Source: Chitinophagales bacterium
GTDB lineage: Bacteria > Bacteroidota > Bacteroidia > Chitinophagales > CAIOSU01
NCBI GenBank assembly: GCA_040877935.1
Contig: JBBDNB010000048.1
Coordinates: 1-64,000, forward strand
Direction of reading: 5' to 3'
Length of the DNA stretch: 64,000 bases
The notes beneath the pieces were generated by a model. It had not been told where the DNA came from. It saw only the letters and a list, made by a program, of their open reading frames with translations, and did not search any database. Both the position numbers and the translations under genes were made by a program. Positions 7,325-16,168 of this stretch are shown here, in pieces; within the stretch, counting starts at the first letter, position 1, and each line of letters starts with the position of its first letter.

Positions 7325-10306
7325 TTAATCGTTCTTTTTCATCCTATTAATCTTCACCCTATACCCCCTAATCCTACTAATCTCTGGTTTCTGTTTTTTG
7401 ATTGTGGGTTTAAATATTTCGTAGAATCCTCTATAATTCAATAGTCTTATTTTCTTCCTTTCATCCTTTTGAAGTACAGTGCCATGCAACTTCTTAATTG
7501 CATCTAAATTTTTATCCGATTCAGAAATTAAAAACACCTTTTCATATCCTTCTTCTAAACATTTTTGGATATTCCTCACCTCATATTCAGCGGTATTCGT
7601 AACAGAAACCTCAACAGCAAACTTCTTTCCATCTTTTAATAAACTCACATCAACACGCCCACCATTGGGGAGCTGTTCTTCTATCGTAGCTTTATATCCA
7701 TGACTTTCAGCCAGTTTTTTAACTTTCTCCTGCAGTTGTCGGTGCAATGATTTTTCTTTTCGTTTTTCATGATCTGAAATGAATTGCTTTACGCTTTCAT
7801 CAAAATCCTTACTTTTCGGTTCTGGTATTTGAGGTTTTACAACATCAGCACTACTTGTTTTTTCTTCCGCTTCCTTTTCAGACTCTTTAGGTGGTTCAGG
7901 AGGTCTATGCCTGCTTTGACATTCAACCGGATGGGAGTAGTGTTTTCTAGAATGCTCAATAATTTTATCAACCACTTGCTTATCCTCATGGCTTTTGACT
8001 TCATACGTCACCAAGTTACAATCCCGGTCTCTTTGGCCTAATCTGCAGATTGCTTCTCCAACACTGAGGTTTTGCAAATCACCACTATCAAAAAAGGAAA
8101 AGCCACTTTCTAATTTCTTGGCATCAAAATCACCAACCCTAAAACATATGCGTGTAGCTGGATTAGAAAGCACCGAATTGGCAAGTTCTGCATCACGAGT
8201 GCCAAGCTGTGCAATGTCCTGATGGGCTAATACCAATCCCAATCCGTATTTCCTGGTACCGGAAAGAATTCCTTTCATGGATGGAGTCATAAAGTTTTGG
8301 AATTCATCCATATACAGGAAGTACGGGTTACGCCTATCTTTAGAAATATTCTGACGTGATAGGGCTGCCTGATAGAGCTTGGCGACAAAAAGCGTACCCA
8401 ACAAATAGCTATTGTCTTCACCAATTAACCCCTGGGGTAACTTTATCAAAAGAGTTTTTCCCGAATTGATAATATCAGCAATATTGAGGCCGTCCTTTTG
8501 AGCCACCATGTTTCTGATAATCTTTGGCCGCAAGAAAGTGTCTAGGCGGGTCAATAGTGGCATAAGGGAATATCTCTTCAGCATAGGGAAATCCTGTTTC
8601 CAATATAATAGGGTCATGTCATCCTCTACCGTTTCTAGAAATTCCTCTCTAAATTTCTGATTAGTGAGAAACTGCCTCAAATCCATGAGTGTACCTCCCT
8701 CTGAGCTTTCTAAAAAGGCATTGATGGCATGGGACAGCACAGCAGTCATTTGATCACCCCAACTGGTGGCATGTTCTTGAAACATAGAAACCAGGTCAGA
8801 AGAGAGGGTGATTTTTTCAACTTCACTTTGAGCAGATAACGGATTAAAGCCAATAGGGTATTCAGTATCTGATGGATCTACAAGAACAACATTCTCGGCC
8901 TGTGAATCGGGAATGCGGGAAAGTATGCTGTCGATAAGGTCTCCATGTGGATCAAGGACGGCACAACCCACACCAGCCTTGATATCTTGATCGATAAGGT
9001 TGAGGAGTAGGTTGGATTTTCCAGTGCCGGTTGCCCCAATGATGTGAAGGTGTCGCAATCGGGCCTGCAAATCTAAATAAACCTCACGCTCTTGACCGCC
9101 ATGTACATTGCTCCCAAGGAGAAATGTAGCGTCTTTTGGATTGGGCGGTGCTTCTTTTGTCTTTCGCACACCTCCAAATATGATGCGGTGGGCGATTGCG
9201 CTTTGTGGAATGTGAACCAATGATACAAGCTCATCCATGCTGAGGATCATACCAGCTCTACGGGTCTGACGGGTTATCACGTCATTGATGTGATCCTTTC
9301 TTGAAATATTGTCATTATCAAGCGGAATCAGGGAATTACCCTCCGGGTTATCAAATATCGCTAAGGATTGTGTAATCTGTCGAATGATGTCCAAACTCCG
9401 TATATTAGAATTGCCTTCACCGATAACACGGATTGATACCGATAATAGCGGAGAACGGAGCTTTTCTTCTGCCAGGTCTGTGATTTCAGGCGCATCGAGA
9501 AAAAACGGTTGCCCGGTATCATCACGCACAGCTTTTCGTATGTCGGTAGCCCAGGGAGCTGTCGTGGGAGAAACAAGAATTTGGACAGCACCAACTTCAC
9601 CCAACCTCACCATATGCAAAGCCCCCATAAGGCCATTTAATACTTCGGTATGATTGCCCTCGTGGATGTTAAGGGGGAGCATAAATTCATCTGATAAGGC
9701 AAAATCAATGACCTGGGCAGTTTTTGAATCGGCTAATAATACTTCCAGTATGTATTTTTCTTCTTTGATGATTACCCCGGGGAAATGCACATTGAGCTGT
9801 GCGTATACACGTTCATAATCATCGCGGTGTACCGAAATGTACAATGATCTTTTTCTCCCATCAGCCAGATATTCAAAAGAAATGGGGCTTCCTATATGGC
9901 GTAGGTTGCTGATAAAGTCCTTCATGGACTGAACACTACCCTGAAAGGGTTCGGTAAATCCAAGATGTAATTCCCTGTAGCATCCATATTCCTCTTCTCC
10001 TACCTCGTGAGGGGTAATTGGGAATCTTGCTTGAAGGTAGTCTTCAATATCATCCTGATGGATTGCTTCCACTTTCGAGGTGGTATCGATCAAACGGGCA
10101 ACACTTGATTGAATCGTGCTCAATAGCGTGTGTCGCTTTCCATCATCGGTAGTTTGGGTGTTAAGTGGGAGCAGATGCCGTTCAAAGGGAATATAGGGCG
10201 GCTCAAGGCGAATTGGGGTGGTGTGGGTATGCCAGCCACGTCCACGAATCTCCCATGCATAGAATTGAGCCGTGAGAAAGTCGGTATTTGAAATTTTAGG
10301 GTGCAT
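7325..10306 (-). CDS. TraG/VirD4-type ATPase fused to a nuclease-like domain
   Basis: A 993-aa protein. Residues 1-400 form an N-terminal region typical of this mobile-element ATPase group. A P-loop ATPase of the HerA/TraG/VirD4 class follows, with Walker A Gly-Ala-Thr-Gly-Thr-Gly-Lys-Ser at 424-431, Leu-Asp-Pro-His-Gly-Asp-Leu at 451-457, Walker B Tyr-Met-Asp-Glu-Phe at 665-669 and Leu-Ala-His-Gln at 693-696. After a Pro/Glu/Lys-rich linker (about 800-845), residues 850-950 look like a PD-(D/E)XK restriction-type fold, with Gly-Gly-Arg-Val-Asp-Val (Asp886) and Phe-Ala-Val-Glu-Val (Glu899); the usual Lys is replaced. The family moves DNA in conjugation. It overlaps the membrane-protein gene upstream by one base and is more GC-rich than the cargo. 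Confidence 0.75.
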   Translation of the reverse strand: MHPKISNTDFLTAQFYAWEIRGRGWHTHTTPIRLEPPYIPFERHLLPLNTQTTDDGKRHTLLSTIQSSVARLIDTTSKVEAIHQDDIEDYLQARFPITPHEVGEEEYGCYRELHLGFTEPFQGSVQSMKDFISNLRHIGSPISFEYLADGRKRSLYISVHRDDYERVYAQLNVHFPGVIIKEEKYILEVLLADSKTAQVIDFALSDEFMLPLNIHEGNHTEVLNGLMGALHMVRLGEVGAVQILVSPTTAPWATDIRKAVRDDTGQPFFLDAPEITDLAEEKLRSPLLSVSIRVIGEGNSNIRSLDIIRQITQSLAIFDNPEGNSLIPLDNDNISRKDHINDVITRQTRRAGMILSMDELVSLVHIPQSAIAHRIIFGGVRKTKEAPPNPKDATFLLGSNVHGGQEREVYLDLQARLRHLHIIGATGTGKSNLLLNLIDQDIKAGVGCAVLDPHGDLIDSILSRIPDSQAENVVLVDPSDTEYPIGFNPLSAQSEVEKITLSSDLVSMFQEHATSWGDQMTAVLSHAINAFLESSEGGTLMDLRQFLTNQKFREEFLETVEDDMTLLYWKQDFPMLKRYSLMPLLTRLDTFLRPKIIRNMVAQKDGLNIADIINSGKTLLIKLPQGLIGEDNSYLLGTLFVAKLYQAALSRQNISKDRRNPYFLYMDEFQNFMTPSMKGILSGTRKYGLGLVLAHQDIAQLGTRDAELANSVLSNPATRICFRVGDFDAKKLESGFSFFDSGDLQNLSVGEAICRLGQRDRDCNLVTYEVKSHEDKQVVDKIIEHSRKHYSHPVECQSRHRPPEPPKESEKEAEEKTSSADVVKPQIPEPKSKDFDESVKQFISDHEKRKEKSLHRQLQEKVKKLAESHGYKATIEEQLPNGGRVDVSLLKDGKKFAVEVSVTNTAEYEVRNIQKCLEEGYEKVFLISESDKNLDAIKKLHGTVLQKDERKKIRLLNYRGFYEIFKPTIKKQKPEISRIRGYRVKINRMKKND

Positions 10307-10881
10307 TATCCTTTCAAGAGATCAGTATGGGTAGGTTTTTTCTGCTCTTGGGTGAGCCCTTGTGAGTCATGATCCTTCAATATTGAATCTATCAATTCCA
10401 CGACCCTTGAATGTACCATAGACTGAAACATGCTGTTTGTATCTATTTTGTAGTAGGTATTGGGTACAATGAGGTTTAATAGTGGTTTTCCAATTACCGG
10501 AATCACCAGAAATACTTGATGCCACATAGGGCCTTTTTCAAAGAGCCACCAAGAGAAAAAATAACCATTGCCAAAAGGTGCGGCACAAACATCGATCACA
10601 CGCCTTTTCCAAGTGATGCGTAGATAGGAGCGTTTGGCTGAAAACATAAAGTTTCCTTCACTGAGATTTACTGTTTTGGTTTCAATGTCTTCAACACCAC
10701 TGTTGTGAATCTTTTCGGAAAGTTGATTGTAGAATTCGTGGGTTGAATAATTAAAATCATCGACTGATTGCCTCCATGAACCTAATGACTCAGAAGGTAT
10801 CCAGCCCCTTGTGAGGCGGTATATTGCAACAATGATGATAAAGCCAATGAAAATCTTGAAAAGGATAGAAACAACAGCCAT
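10306..10881 (-). CDS. Membrane-anchored partner of the TraG-like ATPase
   Basis: A 191-aa protein with one N-terminal transmembrane helix (about residues 5-24, Ile/Phe/Val-rich) and a soluble remainder. A second, shorter hydrophobic stretch lies around residues 120-140 (Gln-Val-Phe-Leu-Val-Ile-Pro-Val-Ile-Gly). I do not recognise a named family. Its stop overlaps the start of the 993-aa ATPase by one base (ATGA type), so the two are co-translated. A membrane tether or receptor for that ATPase is the natural inference. A hairpin sits just before its start codon. Confidence 0.6.
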   Translation of the reverse strand: MAVVSILFKIFIGFIIIVAIYRLTRGWIPSESLGSWRQSVDDFNYSTHEFYNQLSEKIHNSGVEDIETKTVNLSEGNFMFSAKRSYLRITWKRRVIDVCAAPFGNGYFFSWWLFEKGPMWHQVFLVIPVIGKPLLNLIVPNTYYKIDTNSMFQSMVHSRVVELIDSILKDHDSQGLTQEQKKPTHTDLLKG

Positions 10882-10886
10882 ACTTG

Positions 10887-10910
10887 AGGGATTTACATAT
10901 TAATATCCCT
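10887..10910 (-). promoter_or_regulatory. Hairpin just upstream of the 191-aa gene start
   Basis: Six-base arms AGGGAT and ATCCCT flank a 12-nt loop, and the hairpin ends five bases before the ATG at 10881. It is the weakest of five start-adjacent hairpins on backbone genes of this element and has no T tract. Confidence 0.4.
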
Positions 10911-10965
10911 AAAGTATGAAAAATAACTGAAAGTATTAACATGAATTCTCAAATTTACCAAAAAT

Positions 10966-10996
10966 AAAAAGCAATATGATAATCATATTGCTTTTT
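10966..10996 (-). terminator. Terminator of the 93-aa gene
   Basis: Near-perfect palindrome: arms GCAATATGA and TCATATTGC flanked by A5 on one side and T5 on the other. It lies 6 bases downstream of the minus-strand gene ending at 11003 and could act in both directions. Confidence 0.75.
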
Positions 10997-11002
10997 AACT
11001 TT

Positions 11003-11284
11003 TCAAGTATTTACATTTAACTCAATAATTCGTTCTAAGCGAGAATATTGATCTAAAATTTTAATTAGTAAATAACTTCTATTGCTGTTATTACGTGCAA
11101 TTTTTGTCATTTGAAAATGTATAACTTCATCTTCATCAATTGCATAAGGAATAGACTCCTTATCTAATTCGCGGAAGAATTGTTTTTTTGCTCCGCTTTT
11201 TAGATAATCTAGATCTAAACTTATCACCGTATCTTTTGGGAATAATAAATGAACTTTTGAATCATGCATATATTTTTTATTCAT
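11003..11284 (-). CDS. Hypothetical protein, 93 aa
   Basis: A small soluble protein of unknown family. It begins with several Lys/His residues, carries a Leu-Asp-Leu-Asp-Tyr-Leu segment near residue 25 and ends in Glu-Leu-Asn-Val-Asn-Thr. A good terminator directly follows it, which supports it as a real gene. It is transcribed divergently from the 1064-aa cyclase-like gene, with about 106 bases between them, so the two may share a regulatory region. A regulator or antidote of that protein is possible but only by position. Confidence 0.5.
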   Translation of the reverse strand: MNKKYMHDSKVHLLFPKDTVISLDLDYLKSGAKKQFFRELDKESIPYAIDEDEVIHFQMTKIARNNSNRSYLLIKILDQYSRLERIIELNVNT

Positions 11285-11390
11285 TATATAATAGCCAATC
11301 TCTGAAAGTCAAGTTAATAGTTGTTTGTTTTGTAAAAAAATAGCACTTTTGCAAATCAACTACTGATTAGAAATAAGGAAAGTATTTAAT

Positions 11391-14300
11391 TTGTTAAAGT
11401 CACAGGAAATAAGGATCTCAGAATTCTCACGTAAATATTCTAGTGATGCTAAGAAATGGGGGGAGAATATTGGTGCTAGTGGATCAAGTATTCTAGCAAT
11501 CTCGCGTAAAAGCCCTAGATTAATTGAACTTTTAGTTAGGGATAAGATTCTAGCTCCTCAAATCCTATCCTCGGTTTTTAGTGAACACTCAATACCTTAT
11601 ATAACTCCAAACATTAAAAAGATAAAAGTAGTTGACGATTCTGTTTTGTATGGGTCTACGATTACGAATGTTTTAAAGAAAATCAATGAAGTTGGAGATG
11701 GTTCTAAAAAACAGATTGAGGTAACACCATTCAAATATTCAATTAACACGCCTTCGAGGGTAAAAGAAATTATTGACAGGAATGTTGCAACTCCTATCTT
11801 GGAAAATGAAATACCAAATTATGTAGGAAGCTTAATTTCCTCCTTTAAGTTATTGGGAAAACCTTATGATGTAGAACATCCAATCCTGTATGTATATGGA
11901 GATTTTAGTGATCTTGAAATGGTAGATCTCAAGTTTCAAACAATTGCAAATGATTTTGAAACAATTAGTTACATTAAAAACTCTAATGGTTCTTATTTGG
12001 ATTCATATACTCTTTTGTTTAAAGAAGATGATTCTTGTGGAAATAAGTCAATATTAACTAAGTTTCGTTTCTTTATAAATGAAGAAAAGAATCGATTATC
12101 AATTGTTCCTATAGCACTTCGCAATCTTAGCGAATCAGATGTGAATAACATGGCGTCTGATAATGCGTATTTGAATTCTCTTTGGGAGAAGTTGTATGGT
12201 GCATTTATGAAGAATGAAAGTAAAAAATCAAGCTCGAGATCGTTAGTTGTATTTATAAACTACTTTTATTCCCTAAGCTTTTTCCAAGAACATAGATGCC
12301 TTTTAGAAAACTATTTTGATTTAACCAATTTACATGTCGACAAATTTGACTTGCAATTAATTGTAGGTTTGGAATTATCATCTGATTTCAGGAAAAATGT
12401 AACTAAAATAATCTCCTCCAGAAAGTTATTTAATTTAACCATAAAAGGTAATGGACAAAATAATTTAAAGTCTAATATAATTCCTAAAGAATACGAAGAT
12501 GATTATAACAAATATCTAGATGAACAACTTGAAAAAAGTTTCAGCGTTTATGACATAGTGAGTACTATTTTTTATTGTCAACATGCTAAACTTGAGATAC
12601 CAACAAGAAAAGATGAGAATTACAATCAAGAAAGTCGATTGAAGTTTGGAGTAACTTTTAAATCAATTGAGGAAATAGTAAGAAACCGAACTAAAGAAAA
12701 TGTCGAAGTAAATGAATTACATAGAGTTCTAGATAGTTTGATTGACTCAGGAAATGTAGTTCCAAAGTACATGAATATTTCTAATAGTGAATCTAAGGTT
12801 TGGGGTAGAGGCTTTAGGGTCGGAGAATGTTCATCAAAAGCAACTCAAAGATCTTTATTGATCATTAAGCTTTTAAAAAATTTGTCTGAATTCTTTGAAG
12901 ATAAACATATCCCTGCAATTTTACTTGAAAAATATCTTGTGTTAACATTGTCAGATAGTTTTGGTTTTGAGGATCTAGATCGTAAGCCTATTTCAGGATT
13001 GGGAATATTTATAAAGTACGATAAATATGGAGCTCGTTCTTGTTTTACAGAAGGCAATGAAAACAGTTATTTTCTTGAATGGGCTAAAGATAGAGGGTTG
13101 ATATTTCAAAATCCAAAAAGTAAAAAATATCATATAGCTAAAGATATTTCTGAAAATTATGATTTAAACGAACTAGACATTGTAAAAAGTCTTGATTATA
13201 ATTTTAAAGACTTAGCTGAGTTTTGCAAAGTGGTAGGTGATCAAGAATTGCTTGTTGCAATTACTAGTTTAGGATCTAGCTCTGAATATTGGAAAGCTTT
13301 ATCAGCAGAACTTAGACTCTGGCTTTATCATCGAAAACACAATATTTATAACTGCCTTAATGAGTTGTTATATCTTGAAAAAAATAACACTGCAAAACTT
13401 GAAAGTGTAAATGAAACACTTTATGAAAATGCTAATTTTACAGCTCAAGTTACTCTAAAAAAAGAATTGTACAATGATTTTGATAATGTAATATTGAATA
13501 TTGACAAACGCGTTAAAGAATACGATAAAAGAATTGTAGGTAGAATATGGGATACACTTAGAGAGAAAATCAAAATAAGAAAAATTTCTGATTCTAAAGA
13601 GTCTGATTTAAATGAATTAATTATCACTTTAAGAATTGCACATATTGTTTCGTCAGCATGTAGAACTTTTTTAACTAAGGCTGGATTCAAGACAGATGAA
13701 AAACATAAAGACAAGACTATATCATTTAGACTAGAGTCAATTCTTAATGTCATTGAAGCTTCTAATGATAGGAATGACGAGCACTACTCTCACTTGTTAT
13801 ACGGTGTGTTTCAGAAATCACAAGTAATTAAAAACATCAAAATATTATTGATTGATTTAAATAAACACGAAGACACTTTAAGTTATGATGAATTAATAAA
13901 AAGATGCTATAGAGTATTTGTACATGTAGCTGATACGTGTGACGAATGCTATTCGTTATTCGCTGATATAGAGCATAAATCAAAATCGTTAGAAAATAAT
14001 AGTTTTCAGACATTACCTCCTCCACAGTATCTTGTGATGTGGGATGTTATTGGGTCAACTTCAATTGAAGATAGAGTTGGCCTTGAACAAAATGTTTTGT
14101 TTCCTATTACTGAAAAGATAAACTTAATTCTGAAAGAAGAGGTCGTAACGTTATCAGCAGATGATGGTAATTTTGCTATCGTTGAAAACTTTATGGATGT
14201 GTTATCTATATTTTCAATAATAAAGTCATGCAGTACAGAAAACAACGTCAGGTTTAGGATTGGATGTGATGTGAATTTTCAAGGCGAGTTAAGGTATTAT

Positions 14301-14585
14301 CCTAACCGCAAGATACATGCTGGAAGAGAGTTTGAAGTTGTTTCAAGAACCACCAATTTTTATAAAGAGATTTCAAATGATGATTCAACTTGGACTTCTA
14401 AGAAACCAGTCATTGAACCAGACAGAACTTATCTTATAATTACTGAGTTTGTTAAACGAATTGCAGAATCCAACAATGATTGGGAAATTAGCAATGATTA
14501 TACTTTAGAAGAATTACCCGGAACGTACCAGCCTAGGCTTAGAAAAAATTCCGTTATCCCCTATAAAGTATTCACCATAACTTAG
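11391..14585 (+). CDS. Phosphoribosyltransferase-like / class III nucleotide cyclase-like fusion, 1064 aa
   Basis: The N-terminal 110 residues look like a type I phosphoribosyltransferase: an Ala-Ile-Ser-Arg-Lys strand end (about 35-40) and the PRPP-loop pattern Val-Val-Asp-Asp-Ser-Val-Leu-Tyr-Gly-Ser-Thr at 80-90. The middle 750 residues are helical; a winged-helix-like stretch is possible around 440-500. The last 185 residues resemble a class III nucleotide cyclase: Trp-Asp-Val-Ile-Gly-Ser-Thr at 884-890, Ala-Asp-Asp-Gly at 923-926 and an Arg at 986 where the transition-state Arg is expected. The partner Asn is not obvious. An in-frame stop lies at 11364 and no ATG occurs for more than 150 codons, so the TTG at 11391 is the likely start. 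It is a single AT-rich gene among backbone modules; a defence or signalling role is inferred. Confidence 0.55.
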   Translation: MLKSQEIRISEFSRKYSSDAKKWGENIGASGSSILAISRKSPRLIELLVRDKILAPQILSSVFSEHSIPYITPNIKKIKVVDDSVLYGSTITNVLKKINEVGDGSKKQIEVTPFKYSINTPSRVKEIIDRNVATPILENEIPNYVGSLISSFKLLGKPYDVEHPILYVYGDFSDLEMVDLKFQTIANDFETISYIKNSNGSYLDSYTLLFKEDDSCGNKSILTKFRFFINEEKNRLSIVPIALRNLSESDVNNMASDNAYLNSLWEKLYGAFMKNESKKSSSRSLVVFINYFYSLSFFQEHRCLLENYFDLTNLHVDKFDLQLIVGLELSSDFRKNVTKIISSRKLFNLTIKGNGQNNLKSNIIPKEYEDDYNKYLDEQLEKSFSVYDIVSTIFYCQHAKLEIPTRKDENYNQESRLKFGVTFKSIEEIVRNRTKENVEVNELHRVLDSLIDSGNVVPKYMNISNSESKVWGRGFRVGECSSKATQRSLLIIKLLKNLSEFFEDKHIPAILLEKYLVLTLSDSFGFEDLDRKPISGLGIFIKYDKYGARSCFTEGNENSYFLEWAKDRGLIFQNPKSKKYHIAKDISENYDLNELDIVKSLDYNFKDLAEFCKVVGDQELLVAITSLGSSSEYWKALSAELRLWLYHRKHNIYNCLNELLYLEKNNTAKLESVNETLYENANFTAQVTLKKELYNDFDNVILNIDKRVKEYDKRIVGRIWDTLREKIKIRKISDSKESDLNELIITLRIAHIVSSACRTFLTKAGFKTDEKHKDKTISFRLESILNVIEASNDRNDEHYSHLLYGVFQKSQVIKNIKILLIDLNKHEDTLSYDELIKRCYRVFVHVADTCDECYSLFADIEHKSKSLENNSFQTLPPPQYLVMWDVIGSTSIEDRVGLEQNVLFPITEKINLILKEEVVTLSADDGNFAIVENFMDVLSIFSIIKSCSTENNVRFRIGCDVNFQGELRYYPNRKIHAGREFEVVSRTTNFYKEISNDDSTWTSKKPVIEPDRTYLIITEFVKRIAESNNDWEISNDYTLEELPGTYQPRLRKNSVIPYKVFTIT

Positions 14586-14619
14586 TGAAGCCTCCTATTG
14601 ATGCTTGGCCACATTGCCC

Positions 14620-14946
14620 TTACTCTTTCTCCAAGAGCTCATAAAACTGCTTCCATTTTTCTATTGCCATTTGCCTTACTGAATCAGGATAAGTGAAAAA
14701 TGGTTTTCCCATATAATGGTTATAATCAAAATCAAAACCTTGATCTTGGTAGATTATAATGTTGTTCATCATCATACCGCTATTTATTGGAAGTTCAACG
14801 ATTTGCATACCCCTTGTACTGCCATCATCAAAGCTTTTTAATGGGTCGAAATGTACGGTGCTTGAATCTGTTTCCAGTATTATACCATCAGCCCCATAGC
14901 AATATGCGGTTAGGATTATGAGAATGAAAATGATTAGGTTTTTCAT
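14620..14946 (-). CDS. Small secreted protein, 108 aa
   Basis: It begins with a classic signal peptide (Met-Lys-Asn, then a Leu/Ile/Phe core, ending near Cys-Tyr-Gly-Ala). Mature residues include Asp/Ser-rich and Met-Met-Met-Asn-Asn segments and a charged C terminus. No family is recognised. It follows the FISUMP lipoprotein gene on the same strand with a 34-base gap, so the two are probably co-transcribed. Its tail converges with the cyclase-like gene 34 bases away. Confidence 0.55.
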   Translation of the reverse strand: MKNLIIFILIILTAYCYGADGIILETDSSTVHFDPLKSFDDGSTRGMQIVELPINSGMMMNNIIIYQDQGFDFDYNHYMGKPFFTYPDSVRQMAIEKWKQFYELLEKE

Positions 14947-14980
14947 AATTAAGCGGTTTTAAATCTTTCCAAGTAAGGGC

Positions 14981-15724
14981 TTATTTATCTTTAATACATC
15001 TACAGTATGCACCGTCAAATACACTTACATCACCTAATGTCACATCATCATCAGTTAAACGTAGTGTGGTGATTTGAGTGGAAGCTGAGCCTGAAATATA
15101 CGATGTCATAAATTGAACTAATTCACCAACATACACAAATTTAGAAATTGAACCTCCATCCCTATATCCGCCTGGATAGGCATTGAAACCAGTACTATTA
15201 TTTCCCTGGGTTCCATCCCAGTCAGATGTTGATTTCACTTCGTTTGCTTTCTCCTCTTTAGAAGGACCTTCTAAATCATTCTTCACAAAACTTTGTAATT
15301 CGGTCCATGTAGGTAACCTCCATCCTTCGGGACAAATATTCAAGGAATTATCATTTGCTAATTGGATAGTGTGTCCTTTATACATTTTTCCATACTTTTC
15401 TTCAGTATTCGGATCATTATTAAGGTAGCACCATGCTGCACCATCTGCATCATACCAATCTTGGCTAGTTGGTTTATGAGGTATAGGAGTGCCATTGTTG
15501 AATTTTGTAACTCGCAGATTTTCTGCCATCCAACAGAAATTTCCAGTAGAGATAACTTTGTAGGTATTCCCATCAATATCCGTTACCGTTGTAGTTGTCC
15601 CACAGGCGTTACTTTGCTGGTTGTTATTATTATTATTATTGTTTTTGTTGTCTTCTGCTGAATCATCTTTCTCACATGAACTCAATGCTAACATCGAGAT
15701 GAATAATAAGGTGAAGAATTTCAT
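14981..15724 (-). CDS. FISUMP-domain lipoprotein
   Basis: A 247-aa protein when started at the ATG at 15724. This start gives a lipoprotein signal with lipobox Ala-Leu-Ser-Ser-Cys; an in-frame ATG at 15748 adds eight residues unlike a signal. A low-complexity Asn run (about 9 Asn) links the lipid anchor to the domain. The body matches the Fibrobacter succinogenes major paralogous domain: Asp-Gly-Asn-Thr-Tyr, Cys-Trp-Met-Ala-Glu-Asn-Leu-Arg, Ile-Cys-Pro-Glu-Gly-Trp-Arg-Leu-Pro, then a Gly-Gly-Tyr-Arg-Asp segment and a Cys-Arg-Cys end. These are cell-surface proteins of unknown function common in Bacteroidota. Confidence 0.8.
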   Translation of the reverse strand: MKFFTLLFISMLALSSCEKDDSAEDNKNNNNNNNNQQSNACGTTTTVTDIDGNTYKVISTGNFCWMAENLRVTKFNNGTPIPHKPTSQDWYDADGAAWCYLNNDPNTEEKYGKMYKGHTIQLANDNSLNICPEGWRLPTWTELQSFVKNDLEGPSKEEKANEVKSTSDWDGTQGNNSTGFNAYPGGYRDGGSISKFVYVGELVQFMTSYISGSASTQITTLRLTDDDVTLGDVSVFDGAYCRCIKDK

Positions 15725-15904
15725 TTGGTGTACAATACAGTAATTCATGATTTGCTTTATTTTTCGTTTAAAAATTTGATTTAGATATGCATATTGTGAT
15801 TAGCATTGCTATACGAATATAGAAAAAATAATTTAAAATTCTACTTAAAAGATGGTGATTTATAAGAGGGTGTTTAAAATGTGTCTAATATAGAGTTTTG
15901 GACT

Positions 15905-16168
15905 ATGTCAAAACATAGTTCAATAGTTGAATCTCAGATAGCAAATCTGGGTAAGCGCATAAAGGAGTTAAGGACTTCCCAAGGATATACAAGCCAAGAG
16001 AAATTTGCGTACCAGCATGGGTTTAATAGGACTCAATATGCTCGATACGAAACAGGGCAGGATATTACATTTTCAAACCTTGTTCGGTTGTCAATTGCTT
16101 TTGGTATTACCCTGGAAGAATTCTTCAGCGAAGGCTTTGAAGGCGAATCAAATCCCGATACAAAATAG
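15905..16168 (+). CDS. XRE-family regulator, 87 aa
   Basis: A small helix-turn-helix protein. The domain covers about residues 14-75: Leu-Gly-Lys-Arg-Ile-Lys-Glu-Leu-Arg, Gln-Glu-Lys-Phe-Ala (with an unusual Tyr-Gln-His-Gly insertion before helix 3), Tyr-Glu-Thr-Gly and Leu-Glu-Glu-Phe-Phe. A GTG at 15881 is in frame, but the ATG at 15905 gives the usual length. The gene converges on the TraG-like ATPase gene and their 3' ends overlap by 44 bases. It is probably a regulator of the element. Confidence 0.75.
   Translation: MSKHSSIVESQIANLGKRIKELRTSQGYTSQEKFAYQHGFNRTQYARYETGQDITFSNLVRLSIAFGITLEEFFSEGFEGESNPDTK

Noticed and set aside
13445-14245. Several minus-strand frames of 60-100 codons inside the cyclase-like gene
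   Set aside because: Shadows of a long, clearly coding plus-strand frame.
11391-14585. Simple Pycsar system
   Set aside because: Pycsar has a short stand-alone pyrimidine cyclase with an adjacent effector. Here the cyclase-like domain is the end of a giant protein and no effector gene is adjacent.
15617-15645. Short ATT/AAT triplet run
   Set aside because: Encodes the Asn linker of the FISUMP lipoprotein; not a separate repeat element or CRISPR.
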